Below, piece by piece: positions 20,037-31,729 of a stretch of DNA of 64,000 bases. Made by a program: the position numbers and the translations under genes. Origin of the DNA: Pseudognaphalium luteoalbum. Its lineage: Eukaryota > Streptophyta > Magnoliopsida > Asterales > Asteraceae. The notes beneath the pieces were generated by a model. That model saw only the letters and a list, made by a program, of their open reading frames with translations. It was not told the DNA's origin and made no database searches. Location of the stretch: contig OY730196.1 of NCBI GenBank assembly GCA_963422505.1, positions 5,659,501 to 5,723,500 on the forward strand, given 5' to 3'. Each line of letters starts with the position of its first letter. Within the stretch, counting starts at the first letter, position 1.

Positions 20037-20199
20037 TTGGGACTTGACTGCAGTGTGATCCATGTCATTTGTACTGTTGTTACATCGAACCTGGAGAAGT
20101 GCAATCTTCGTCTTGGTTCTACTGAGCTTCTATTAGTTAAGAAGGACGTCGTGGGTCTTGACGATCTCAATAGACCATTTCTTATATATCACCCGAGTT

Positions 20200-21170
20200 T
20201 GGACCATGCTACAAACATCAAATAAACATTAAGAGGTACCCGGGCCGGAGCTTAAAAGCTTATCGGCTGGCGATTCCCAATTGGTACCCGTACTACGTTA
20301 GAGGCAGATACGGTTTGTACGCCACGTGGCCGGAAACCTCCTTCATATCAAGGTTTTAAAGAGTACTAGTAAGTGAGAGTGAGAATGTGCAAGTTAATCT
20401 CTCTTTTACTTGTTACCTCGATGTGGTATTTATAGTGGGGAGGGTTAATGCCTTGATCCTATTTTAGGAAGACATCCTTTGTTGATCTAGAATATCATAT
20501 ACATGCAGGTCCATTTTAGGAGCATCCTTCTAATGTCCAATAGTTGTGTATAGGATATCTGTCAATCCATCATAGACCATACAGTATGTACTTTCTCAAT
20601 AGTATTGGTCGTCATTGGTATTTGTGATGGTCATTTGACTTTATGTATTTCGGGACTAGGTTCATTAATTGTGCTTCTACCAATTTGATAGGTTCTTCAT
20701 TCATGTAGAAGCTCAATATTATGCTATTATGCTTCTACGTGACTTGGTTCTACATTTGATAGGTTCTACATTTATGTAGAAGCTCAATATTATGCTTCTA
20801 CGCGACTTGATTCTACAAAATAAAGGGTTACACATTTGTGGTTCTACATCATAAGTAGATCCACATTATTTGTCATGCTAGAAGCTCAACATTATGCTTC
20901 TACGCGACTTAAATCTACATAATAAGTATTTTTATTGGTTTTACATCATAAGTAGATTCACATTATTGTTGGTTCTACACCATAAGCAGCATTGCTTCTA
21001 CATCGTTGGTTCTACATAATAAGTAGAACCACATCATTATGGCACAACCTTCTTTACTTTGGAGAATCGAACCAAGTACCTATATACCTCTTCATGTACA
21101 TTCCATGTTTTCATCCGGTGTTCGAAACCCCCCCAATTAGCTATTTAATCACGTTGTCATATACAACCAT
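20200..21170 (-). repeat. Unassigned LTR-like repeat with TTCTAC array
   Basis: A minus-strand TATA box (TATAAATA read right to left, 20427-20434) lies left of a repeat-rich block, the arrangement of an LTR promoter. At 20670-21037 the words ttctac and gtagaa recur many times in longer phrases such as gcttctacgcgactt and ggttctacatcataagtaga, partly as inverted pairs. The limits and the second LTR were not found; the LTR assignment is inference. Confidence 0.4.
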
Positions 21171-21519
21171 AATTTGAGTTTCATTAGCCGATATATCATT
21201 AGAAATGAAAGATGATCATGTAACACTTACAACTGACGAGAGCTATATACTATAATATAGATATAATTAACTTTTATGCTTTAATTTTAAATGCCATTGT
21301 ATATGTACGTATATGTTTTCATTCATATATGTTAACCATGGAGTAGTTTCAAGCTAATTCTATATATGATAAAAGAACTTCACTTTAAACCTGCATCTAA
21401 CTATCTATTACTATTAATATATGCTATCTAACATTAAAATCAATATTAATATCCTTTCTAACACTAAAATCAAAATTAATATACATGCTAAATGATTATA
21501 GGATAGGTTAGATTGTAGG

Positions 21520-21869
21520 CAGGGTCGTCTCTGAGTTTTCAGAGGCTATGGACAAAATAATGTTAATCGCTAAATGAGGCACTAAGCAAAAGAACGTTAA
21601 TCGCCAAAATAAGATCGTATAATAAAAGGCTAAATATATAGTTTACCAAATGTAGTATAAAAATTTACTCAAATGTTTTTACGACCCAATTATCTTATAA
21701 ATGAGCATGTTCGTTCTTTTCTTTTCTTATTAATTGATTAACAATCAAACTATTTATCAAATAATATACATATTATATACATATACATACACATATACAT
21801 TTTTGAGGCTCTTAGAAATCTGAGGCCCTAAGCGGTCGATCACCTCGTCCACCCTGAAAGACGACCCTG
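21520..21869. mobile_element. hAT-type MITE
   Basis: 350 bp with inverted ends cagggtcgtct and agacgaccctg, flanked by a perfect 8-bp duplication attgtagg (21512-21519 and 21870-21877). The 8-bp duplication and CAG-type ends fit hAT. It has no transposase. The fresh duplication suggests it is not very old. Confidence 0.92.
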
Positions 21870-21877
21870 ATTGTAGG

Positions 21878-22497
21878 GTTGCCATTCTCATCATGATCTT
21901 ACAACAAGTTTGAAGATTATTGTTTTTAGAGTCATGTTCGCTTCCATCCCTCTAATGTGTCTTGTCTAGAAAAAGGTCTTGCGCCATTTCATTCCTTTCC
22001 ATTTTCTTGTTAGATGTTTACATCCGTAATGTTTAGTTTAGCGTAGTCTCAAAGTAGCTTTTCTTTTAAGATTGCAAGTAGTTGCGTGTATTCATACATA
22101 TTTTCATATGTATGTCAACAGTATACAAGTTCTTCACCGTTAAAAACAAAATGTGGGGTTGCCTTCTAAAAAAATATCCATGCTAAATGATGAAAGTTAT
22201 TGTGTCTTTCATATCACATAATACAAAATAATACAACATATATATAGAAGTGACTTGCTACTTACTAAATCATAAGTCCGATGGTCTAATGGGTCAAGCC
22301 TACTTAGCCTATATATGCATATATTAATAAATAAAATGGACTTTTTACAACCCGTGCACATATTTTATACTAATAAAATCAGAGTTACATTCAACGACAT
22401 TGTATATACTAATTTAATACTTGCAATAATTAAAAATTATATGGGGAATGTTAGAATGAGAATCACATAAAAGTTAAATTTTGTGATAACTACTAAG

Positions 22498-22539
<42 letters not shown>

Positions 22540-23576
22540 TGTGATTAACTTTATGCGTATATAAGCATTGATGGACATTCTATTGAGAAAGAAAAAAAAC
22601 TTAGATAAATCCAAAATTTATGTGTAAAAATACAAAAAGATATATGTTTGTTCACATGTGAACAAATAAGTTAAAATATGTTTTATGGCGTAAGTTTTAA
22701 AGTTTTTAGGCTTTTTTTCCCTTCTAGATATAGTATAAATCAATGTTTAAATATGAATGAAGTTAATAACATTTGAACAAAGATGTAATTTTGTGACGAG
22801 TTTTTAATTTTTATTTGGTTCTCATTTAAACATCTATCTTATATTATAATTTTTAAATGAAGACATAATAATGATCACTTAATAATTTTTATCATAATTC
22901 AACTTAATATGGTATGATGAAGAAATAACGTACGTGTAAGATCTTTCAAACTGGCTACGTACTTTAAAATTATGTTTGAATATTTTAACAGCGAAAATAC
23001 ATTAAACTAGCAAGAAGCTAGACAAAAGACTAAGAGTCATCAAAGTTTGTTTAACCCTATCAAACAAAGTTAGCTTTGCTCTTTCTATACTAAAAACCAT
23101 TATTTATACTAAAAGTTGGACATCGATCATAAGCCGATGTATCACATCTCTGTATATTTATACTAAAAACCGCTTCATTTCTAAATCAGCAAACTAGCCA
23201 TTTAGCCACTTGCATAATCACTTTGAAGAGTTTTATTTGTATTCTTGAGAGGGGATGGAGACGTCGTATGGATACGGATAAAATAATTTCGTTTAAATTG
23301 GAGAAAATAAGTTAACCAATGATTTCGCCAAATTTAGGTTGATTAGTTTTTGAGTTAAAGAACAATCTAAAACTTAACATATACACTTCTAAATAGATAT
23401 CGATCAAGACCAAGGTTCTATGAAGTTTCAAACTTCTGGAATGCATACGTCAAACAATTGTAATTATAAATCAATTGATTAAAAGAATTTACAGGAGGAT
23501 TTGTTTATAATTAATCAATGACTATTAGATAATTTTGACGTTGACCTTTATATATATATAGAGAGAGAGAGAGTTT
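21878..23576. other. Gene-free AT-rich interval
   Basis: No gene. It contains a (TA)n microsatellite at about 22498-22536 whose flanks show weak inverted similarity (cacataaaagttaa / ttaactttatgcg), possibly another decayed fold-back insertion. Confidence 0.5.
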
Positions 23577-23934
23577 GGATCAAATGAGAACACTTCAAAA
23601 ATAAGAACGGTGAGAACACCGCATAAATGCACAACTAACCAACAAAAATCATTATATTCATAGTCATACATCTCAAATATGCAAAGAAAAATAAATGCAT
23701 ACTTCTAAAAATGCACAAAAATTGAAAAAAATGATTGATGCACGATGATCTCTATAATTGTGCATCAATTATTTTTTCGATTTTTGTGTATTTCTGAAAG
23801 TTCGCATCTATTCTAATCACATTTTCTACACATATTTGAGATTTATAAGTGTGAATCTAATGATTTTGTTGGTTAATTATGCATTTATGAAGTGTTTTTA
23901 CCGTTCTTATTTTTGAAGTATTCTCATTGTAACC
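23577..23934. mobile_element. Fold-back MITE in a TA microsatellite
   Basis: Nearly the whole 358 bp folds on itself: aatgagaacacttcaaaaat at the left pairs imperfectly with atttttgaagtattctcatt at the right. The phrase acctttatatatatata occurs on both sides (about 23544 and 23932), so the target was a (TA)n tract. It is non-coding and the superfamily is uncertain. Confidence 0.75.
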
Positions 23935-24838
23935 TTTATATATATATATATATAAAAGACAATTTATATGGCAAAAACGAACAAAACCTTAGATTTAAGT
24001 CAAACAGACATATATAAACATTGAAGAAGAGAGTGAGTTTCGTAGTTTTGACCTTTAATATAAGTCATAATCATATTTAGCCCACTCGTGGGAGCTTTAA
24101 CTTGACCACATCATAATTTAAACTATCAATTGACTACATTCATGTATCTTCCCGTTTTTAGTTTATACATTATATAAATGAATTGAAGGACTATATATAT
24201 ATTCGTGTACCTTCTCAAATATATATACTTTATACCAAAATAAACCTTATAAAATGACTTCCTTTATTCATGTATCTTCTCATATACGGAGTATCACTAC
24301 AACAGGAAAGAGCTATTGCGACAGACAAATCGGTCACAAATCCGTGACAATAGGTCAGTTGCGACAGACTTGCGACATAAATTGGCCCTGGCTAAAAAAC
24401 GCGTGGCAATTGCTTTTTCCCACAACAGTTGCCACAAACATGTAAATTTGCGACAGAAAAATATCATCCCAGTACCGTCATAAAGCCATTTTCATCACTT
24501 TATAAGGCTCTTCCCAACGCAGCCCGTCGCTTGGCGTCGGTTCGAACCGACGAGACCGACGGCGATGGCACGGCCTCGTCGGTTGGCTCGTCGGTTTCGG
24601 TCCTTCGGTTTGGCGACGAGGCGTCGGTTTGTTCGCGGGACCCATTTGTTTTTTTTTCTTGTATCCGGCCAAAACTAAAAAAAAAAATAAAAAATTCAAA
24701 CTTTTAAAACTTTTTACATTCCCCCTTTTTTTAAACTTTTAAATTTTAAAACTTTTAAACTTTTAAAACTTTCAAACTTTTAAATTTTAAAAACTTTTAA
24801 ACTTTCAAACTTTCCCCCTATTTTTTTAAACTTTTACC

Positions 24839-24846
24839 TATAAATA
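24839..24846 (+). promoter_or_regulatory. TATA box of the Harbinger ORF1 gene
   Basis: TATAAATA about 90 bases upstream of the ORF1 ATG, after a long T/A-rich run of aaacttttaaa repeats. Confidence 0.6.
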
Positions 24847-24929
24847 TACTTACATATTACACTCATCTTCACACAACAATTTACACAATTCAACTTCCAA
24901 AATCTCTCTAAAAATCCTCTCTATTCAAA

Positions 24930-26141
24930 ATGTCCAAAAATAACAAATCAACTTCCAAAAACAACAAACAAAGTATTGCCAAAGATATGTGGCAAAATTT
25001 GTTGAATAACCCGTTACCAAACCCGAATTCTCCAAACACTCAAGCTTCCGGATCTTCGTCTCAACCAAACACTCAACCTACCGGGTTTGCCAACTTTCCA
25101 CCTATTGCAAACCCGTTCACCCTTGATCCGCACGACCCGAGGAATAATTATGCATTCCAAGGGTGGTACACAAACACACAATCCTCCCCACCACAATCAC
25201 AATTCCCCCACCACACGCAATGGCCACAACCACAGTGGTCCCAAAATACACAATGGTCACCACAACAAATGCCATTCACCGTACCCGAAACTTCTTTCCA
25301 TGAAAGCTCCGACGAGGCGAACCCGGAACCGGAACCAGAACCCGAAACCCGAACCAACAAGAAAAAGGGTAAACGGGTTCAAAAGGGTGAAACGGCTAAA
25401 CGTGTTCAAACACGTTGGACGGACGAGGAGGCTAGGATTTTAGCCGAGCGGTGGATACATTGTTCCGAAAATGGTATCCTAGGAAAAAATCAATCAACCG
25501 AGTCTTTTTGGGCTAAAGTGGTTCAAGGTTACAATACTTGTGTTTCAACAAAACGTAACCTTAATCAACTGACCGGCAAATGGAACAAGATTTCCAAAGA
25601 CGCAAAAACATTCCAAGCTATCTACAAACACTACAAAGAAGTTCGCCCACAAAGCGGTGCCGATGAAAACGACGTTATGATTGCCACCCGAAATGCATTC
25701 CGGCAACAAGTTGGGCGTGCCTTCATTTACGAGTCATCTTGGAATGTTCTTCAACATTATCCAAAATTCTTTGCTGAGCAGGGCGTAATGGCCAACGAAG
25801 ATTCTTTCCATGAGTTTGTCACCGATCTGGACGCGGATGAACAACCGACTGCAACGGCTCTTGATAATAACATGAAACGGTTGTTCCAAAACGACTACAT
25901 CCGTCGTCCTCCTGGCCGAAAGGCGGCTAAAAGTACGGCATCAAGCTCCGCCGGTTCATCTTCACGAAGTGTTCAGTCTGAAAAACTGGAAACACTTGAA
26001 GCAGTCAAGCAAACCGCTCTCGCGCAACAAGAAGCAATTAAATTGATTAAGGAAAACGCGATGAAAAAAGCCGCCTACAAAGCTTTGAGTTTTTTGTGTA
26101 AAATTTTTCTTTTTAGGAATTGTCGTAATTTTTATTTTTAG
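24930..26141 (+). CDS. Harbinger ORF1 Myb/SANT-like DNA-binding protein
   Basis: A 403-residue single-exon protein. After a low-complexity N-terminus rich in Asn, Pro, Gln and Ser comes a basic stretch (KKKGKRVQKGETAKRV) that could be a nuclear signal. A trihelix/Myb-like domain follows at about 155-265 (RWTDEEARILAERW, NQLTGKWNKISKDAKTF) with conserved Trp residues. The C-terminal third resembles the NAM-associated region seen in these proteins (GRKAAK, then a charged helix to about residue 390). In this superfamily ORF1 binds the element ends and brings the transposase into the nucleus. The last ~15 residues (FLCKIFLFRN...) look like read-through into non-coding DNA, so the original C-terminus may be lost. 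Confidence 0.85.
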   Translation: MSKNNKSTSKNNKQSIAKDMWQNLLNNPLPNPNSPNTQASGSSSQPNTQPTGFANFPPIANPFTLDPHDPRNNYAFQGWYTNTQSSPPQSQFPHHTQWPQPQWSQNTQWSPQQMPFTVPETSFHESSDEANPEPEPEPETRTNKKKGKRVQKGETAKRVQTRWTDEEARILAERWIHCSENGILGKNQSTESFWAKVVQGYNTCVSTKRNLNQLTGKWNKISKDAKTFQAIYKHYKEVRPQSGADENDVMIATRNAFRQQVGRAFIYESSWNVLQHYPKFFAEQGVMANEDSFHEFVTDLDADEQPTATALDNNMKRLFQNDYIRRPPGRKAAKSTASSSAGSSSRSVQSEKLETLEAVKQTALAQQEAIKLIKENAMKKAAYKALSFLCKIFLFRNCRNFYF

Positions 26142-26189
26142 GAATTGTGGTAATTTTTATTTTTAGGAATTGTTGTAATTTTTATTTTT
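26115..26189. repeat. 25-bp tandem repeat, three copies
   Basis: aggaattgtNgtaattttta repeated three times with a 25-base period, starting in the last codons of the Harbinger ORF1. The expansion may have changed the end of the protein. Confidence 0.85.
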
Positions 26190-27856
26190 AATGGAATGTT
26201 TTTATTTAAATTATTGTGTTTAATTTAAATAGTTTTGTTTTAATTGATTAAAGAATTGGTCAGTGGGTCCCAGAAAAATGAAGTGACGGAGCAGGGATGG
26301 GAGGGGTCTGTCAGTTTCAGTCAGTTTTCTGAAAAAGCTGACGTGGCGCTGACGTGGCTCCGTCGGTTTCAGTCAGTTGATTTTAGGGTTGGGAGTGGCC
26401 TAATATAAAGCGTAGCGACTGCATTGCGACGGTTATTCGCGACCGATTTCCGAGGCAATAAATTGCGACAGATCTTTTCAGAAAAATATAACGACCGAAT
26501 TGCGACAGGTGTTGCCACCGATTTTTATAGAAACTTGCGACCGATTTTGAACAAAAATTTTCTACCGAATTGTTAAATTGCAACAGCTTCGCAACATACT
26601 ACCGACATACATTCTGAAAAAAATGTGTTGCTATTTCGTCGCAAAATACTGCAAATTTTTGAAATGCATTTTTTAAATATTCCGTTTTCCAGTTTCCTGT
26701 TTTGATCTACCAAAATCCAAATTTATAAATACTGAAATCAAACACAATATGTAAACAATATAAAAGATCATCTACTTTCAAAAGCATAAACATCAATTAA
26801 ACCAATGCCGTAATTTAACATCCAAACAATGTTTACCGCCATGATAAGTAGTAACCTAACATATTACAAAAGTAAAACCTAGCGGTAATTTAACATCCAA
26901 ATAATGTATACCGACATGGTAGGTAGTAACCTACCATGTCTATATATAAGTACGTGCGTATATCAAAATTTAACATCCTATATGGTTCAATAAGTACTAA
27001 AAAAATTTAAAAATTAATGAATATACATGTCTATATATAAGTACGTGCGTATATCAACTTCAAGATATAAGAAATATATATCTATCTATTAATAGTTTCG
27101 AAATACATACCAACAAACATATTAATACGTATAAATACTGTGTCTTTTTTATACATTACACTCATATATAGGTATACTTGATGCTCATATGTATCTCATT
27201 GTGCTTGTATGATCATGCAAACGCAAAACGGGAAAAAGTTCTGTAGCAAATCCGTAGCAATTATAGATATGTTGTGACGGATTTGCTACAACATCACTAT
27301 TTATTATATTTAATTAATAAAGATCAATTTTTGCAACCGATTTGTGAAAAGCTCCTTTATTATTATTCATTATATTATTTTTTTAGTTCAATTTTGCGAC
27401 CGATCTGCCATGACTATAATTATTGTAGATTTTTTTTAAGTTATTAGTTATTTTGTTCAACCGTTGTAAATTCGACACAAATCTGACACAAAACTTAGTC
27501 AAAGATTTGAAAAATAAGCTAAGTATTTGAATTCTGATTAGCCGTCGCAACTTTGACACTAATCTGTTGCAAATTTTGGTCAAAGCTTTGAAAATTTAGT
27601 CAACTATCTGAATTCTTATTTGTTGTCGCAAGTTTGACACTAATCCGTCGCAATATTTGGTCAAACATTTGACTTTTTATAAGCCGTCGCAATTTTGTCA
27701 CTAATCCGTGTCAAAAGTTAGTCAAATGTTTGACTTTTTATCTTCCAACATATCGTCACAAAGCGGTGGCAAATGCGTCGCAAATTTAATAAATTTGCTA
27801 CGGTTTTATTTTGTCGCAAATTTCTGTAGCTGTTGCTTGTTTCTGTATTAGTGTAT

Positions 27857-28685
27857 AGTTTATACAACAATAAACATTGTAGCTTCAAACAAGATAAAAG
27901 ATTACCATATTATTCAATTGTTTGGTGTAACATAAATCAAATCCGATAATTGTAAACTCAAAACGGAAGACATACATGTATAGTATAGTATAAAATGTCA
28001 CAATTTAATTATCTTCGGTACTCTAAAGTTTATTGACGTAATATTTAATATCTATGTACAACAACAAAAAAAAATTAAGGTCAAAATTGTCACTTAGAAA
28101 AAACCCTTTTTTTTGCATAAAAAATATTTGAAATACCTGTTTTATGTAACACCATTAATATACCTTTCTCTTTCTTCAAATGGGTATAAATTAAGATACA
28201 AAAACCAATTTAAAAAATTTCAACTTGTATCATTGAAATTAAATCTAATTTATTATACCTAAAAATAATTATACTTTATGGATATACACACATGGCATAA
28301 TAGTTCTATTTAACTAGTAATAATTCTTTAGAATAAAATAGTATCTAACGACCCTCAAGGTTACAATCGTCATTTAATTCTTCGTCAACTTTTATACCCA
28401 TTTCACTCGTTTTTGAATGCAATGCTTATGTCACACGACGGCTGATGTAAACGTCACTTATCATTCCCACTCGCAAGTTAGTGCGTCATTTATACAACCC
28501 TCTTTCTATTCGTTGAAAAATGTTAATCAACACTTCGACGCGTGGACGTGAGTTTTAACCGTCACAAAATAAAAAAAAAGTTTGGATTTTGTAATTATTT
28601 TCGTAGGTTTTTGTCACTTGCCTTTTTTTTTTCTTTTTCTTAGTATATTTTATTAAAACGTCATTTTTATTTTCCAAAGTTTCCA
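27857..28685. other. Upstream region of WRKY gene 1
   Basis: AT-rich, no ORF. A GGTCAA at 28079-28084 is TTGACC (W-box) on the other strand, bound by WRKY proteins in general, so auto- or cross-regulation is possible. A single site carries little weight. Confidence 0.4.
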
Positions 28686-28695
28686 TATATAAATA
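28686..28695 (+). promoter_or_regulatory. TATA box of WRKY gene 1
   Basis: TATATAAATA, 76 bases before the ATG, in a suitable place for a short 5' leader. Confidence 0.65.
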
Positions 28696-28771
28696 AGAAG
28701 AGATAGTGTAATGGTGTGGTACTTTTTATAATTATATCCCGAAGACTTAACTAAACCAACAAATCATTATT

Positions 28772-30279
28772 ATGGAGTCTACAAGTTGGCCGGAGAGTTT
28801 ACCAAGTAACCGAATTCAAGCTATGGAAGCCCTCACACAAGGTCAAGAGTTGATTGATATTCTTCGCGAAATGCTTTGGTTGCCGAAGATGATCGATTCT
28901 AACTACTATGCGGCACAAGATCATCTAGTGGTTCAAGTCCAAGGGATGTTAGAGAATACTCTCTCCATCATGAGTTCGAGTTCTAAGGAGTCTGTTCAAT
29001 TTGTGACTAGCGAAGTGCATTCACCGTGTAGTTCAGATGAGCAAAAATCAAAAAAATCGAATGAAAGTCTAAAACCTACCATTCGGGTGAAAGTTAAAAG
29101 GGGATGTTATAAACGAAGGTATGCTTAATCGATTGAGACCAATAATAGATGTTATGTAATGGATTCTAGTCGTAATATCTCTTGTCATGTCTTGTTTAAC
29201 ATAAAATTAAAGGTCATATTTTTTCACGATAATACTATCGAGTTTTACAATTTAAAGTTAGGATAATACTTGTTTAACATAAAATTAAATATTTAGTTTT
29301 GTTTATGTGAGAGATAACACGACCCAAATCGACAATATCCTATCCTAATTCTCATAGTATATGTACTCCGTGAGATCGTTACATACTATATATTCTTGTA
29401 TATTTGGAATTAATGTTTTTCTTGTACCCTATTATAATAATTAATAATTTAAATTTATAGGTTAATCTGTTTTGGCACTTGCAGGAAAAACTCATGGACA
29501 TCTACACAAGTCGCTTCAGTTTTGGTTGACGATGGTCATGCATGGAGAAAATATGGTCAAAAACAAATTCATAATTCCAAACACCAAAGGTATTTTTGAT
29601 TGTTTAAAGAAGACTTTAGTAGTTTATTAACTGATCATTAAAAAAATTCATTTATTACTATAATGCAAATAGATTAAAAAAAGGCTTTCCCTGTATACAT
29701 AATTTCTACATTAAAAGTAGTATAGTACTCCATGTTTTACTAATGTTTCTAATGTATATATTGATCTGCAGGAGCTATTATAGGTGTACATATAAATTCG
29801 ATCAAGGGTGCGAAGCAACGAAACAAGTCCAACAGATCCAAGACAACCCGCAGAAATTCAAAACGACCTACCTCGGAAACCATACTTGCAAAAATCTGCA
29901 AAGAGAACCCACAATCATTTTGGATTCATTACCCGATCCTAGAGATACCTCAATCCTTCTTAGCTTCGGAACAAAGGATCTTGTAGATCAGAAACAAGTC
30001 GATCAACCTAATTTCCGGCCCATAAAACATGAACAAAACGAAGGGTTTCATTCAATGGGTAGTTTGCAACAGAACACGCTACCATCATTCAAGAGTTACC
30101 CATCATGGGATTCGAACACAAAAAGACCGTTGGAACCGATTCCCATGACATCATCGATAATGGATCATAAATATATGGCGTATAATTCGTATACGGCGCC
30201 AAATACTCATAATCAGGAGATGGATCATATGTTTGAAAGGAATGATTTTAATGATTTTCCTTACGAACTTTGCTTTTAG
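28772..30279 (+). CDS. Group III WRKY transcription factor, gene 1
   Basis: Three exons: 28772-29118, 29485-29589 and 29772-30279. Both introns are GT-AG, and both split an Arg codon after its second base. The protein is 319 residues. The N-terminal helix (LTQGQELIDILREML) is typical of group III; a basic stretch (KVKRGCYKRR) precedes the domain. Exon 2 carries WRKYGQK; exon 3 completes the zinc finger C-X7-C-X23-H-X-C (CTYKFDQGC ... HTC), which defines group III. The second intron lies at the conserved group III site after the WRKYGQK segment. The C-terminus is acidic/polar, as expected of an activation region. It should bind W-boxes (TTGACY) in the nucleus; group III members often act in defence and senescence. 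All key residues are intact. The paralogue is at 55930-58233. Confidence 0.93.
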
Positions 30280-30283
30280 TGGG

Positions 30284-30284
<1 letters not shown>

Positions 30285-30322
<38 letters not shown>
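30285..30322. repeat. (ATT)n microsatellite
   Basis: About 13 ATT units, starting six bases after the WRKY gene 1 stop codon, hence in its 3' UTR. Confidence 0.9.
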
Positions 30323-30325
<3 letters not shown>

Positions 30326-30404
30326 TACAAAATGTATTCTTTGTTTTTTTTAAAAGAAACTAGTCACACTCACAACTACCATAAATATACTATACACACA
30401 TGTA

Positions 30405-30600
30405 CTCCCTCCTTCCCAGTATGTTTGTCACTAAACAAGAAACACACAGTTTAAAAAAAGTGCATTTATCACTGTTGACTGTCAATAGAATTTCAACTTT
30501 ACAATTTTCAAATATTTTAATTGGTTGATTTTGGAAGTGGGCAATAATTTTGGGATAAACATAAATAGAAAGGTGGACAAACAATTTAGGACGAAGAGAT
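30405..30600. mobile_element. Stowaway-type MITE in the WRKY gene 1 downstream flank
   Basis: 196 bp between TA dinucleotides (30403-30404 and 30601-30602), with left end ctccctccttccca and right end taggacgaagagat, an eroded inverted pair. The same length as the Stowaway at 19143-19338. It is about 125 bases past the WRKY stop and may lie in or near the 3' UTR. Confidence 0.7.
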
Positions 30601-30989
30601 TATTAATTTAGTTATTCTTGAAGTATAAAAACTTGGTTAAATAGTTGAAATCGAGACTTATTAACTCCATACATGAGCTATTGTTAGTTTCACCCTCTTA
30701 ATATGCACTTATTACCTTTTCGCAACTATGATTAAAGACGTCTTCTTGAATTTTCATTGCGCTAAATGTGGATAAATATGTGTACACATATCAGTTTTGT
30801 ATGTAGGATAAAACAACTTATAGAAACAAGTTCTTATCTGAGACCTAATGTTTAATGGCCATGTTTAATTGAACAAATTACTATATAATTAATCGTAAGA
30901 AAAAACTATGAATTATCAAAAATACGGGTGACGCAAAAGAGATTATTTCGATGCGGGCTTCTTCTGTTTTTCAAATAGTAATAGAGCAA

Positions 30990-31596
30990 TGACGACGTAT
31001 GTCCATCACCCTACGTGGGAACGGCCCAGAACAATGAGCCCGGGCCCGGATGGCGTCCGGGGATAGCTTTTGTAGCCCATGACACAAGGATCAGCTCCCA
31101 AGTAAAATAATGGGGCCGGATACATTCCGCCCCGGGTCCAGATCCTAATCGCCATATTCTTTATCCACGGATGCAGTTGCAAAATAATAAAGTGATCCGT
31201 ACCTCAATGAACCGACATTCTCTGACAAAAGGTACAATCGGCAGCTGTTATATCCAGGTGTATTAACATGGCTTACCCACTTACCTGGTCGGCTCACCTG
31301 ATTGGTCCACGTCAGCTCGAGTACAGTAATTGTCCTGCTCCCCCACGACCAAACCCTCCACATCGGATTAGGGTTTGGCTATAAATACTAGTGTTTTGCT
31401 TCCATTTCAAAACAACACCTCATAAAATCCCAGAGTAATCTCTAACCGATTGCTCACACATAATCAAGCCTTCACCACCCTCGATTGACCAAGTCTCGAT
31501 TCTGGGTTTGCACGTTAATCAGATTGTGATAGGCTTGGTTCCTCATACATCATCATCATCATCATCATTGTAATCGAGCGTTTTTACGCTTGAACA
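30990..31596 (+). repeat. 5' LTR of the gypsy element
   Basis: 607 bp, starts tgacgacgta and ends gcttgaaca. TATA box TATAAATA at 31380-31387. A (CAT)n run near the end is two units longer than in the 3' LTR. Confidence 0.95.
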
Positions 31597-31597
31597 A

Positions 31598-31614
31598 TTG
31601 GCGTCATCCGTGGG
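31598..31614 (+). other. Primer binding site of the gypsy element
   Basis: TTGGCGTCATCCGTGGG starts one base after the LTR. This resembles the TGGCGCC-type primer sites common in the Tat clade; I did not identify the exact tRNA. Confidence 0.6.
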
Positions 31615-31729
31615 ACTCGAACCCATGACCACGTGGTTAAAAGCCATTCACGGTTTGTTTACCAGAAAACGATAACTCTACCACCATCCATATGCCGGAT
31701 ACTGCTAAGCGATGGTTGTCATTTCGTAA

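Larger units (their letters stand above)
24506..26400 (+). mobile_element. PIF/Harbinger element encoding only ORF1
   Basis: 1895 bp with imperfect inverted ends (ggctcttcccaac at the left; ggttgggagtggcc at the right) and the target duplication taa (24503-24505, 26401-26403), the TWA target of this superfamily. It lies wholly inside the CACTA element. It encodes a Myb-like ORF1 protein but no DDE transposase, so it is non-autonomous with one gene. Both subterminal regions are rich in cgtcggtt words. Confidence 0.9.
24295..27853. mobile_element. CACTA-type element carrying a nested Harbinger element
   Basis: Starts CACTACAACAGG and ends ...CTGTATTAGTG, so both ends carry CACTA, flanked by a 3-bp duplication tat (24292-24294 and 27854-27856). 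Many subterminal TTGCGAC/GTCGCAA words fill both sides, as is typical of CACTA transposase-binding repeats. Without the inserted Harbinger element it is about 1.66 kb and has no transposase frame, so it is non-autonomous. Near 26886-27060 it holds short local duplications (catgtctatatataagtacg twice). Confidence 0.88.

Noticed and set aside
20037..20225. 62-codon ORF as a gene
   Set aside because: No recognisable domain, promoter or splice context; flanked by repeat sequence.
22260..22320. tRNA-like stretch (ggtctaatgggtcaa)
   Set aside because: No cloverleaf with proper stems could be made by eye, and A and B box matches are poor.
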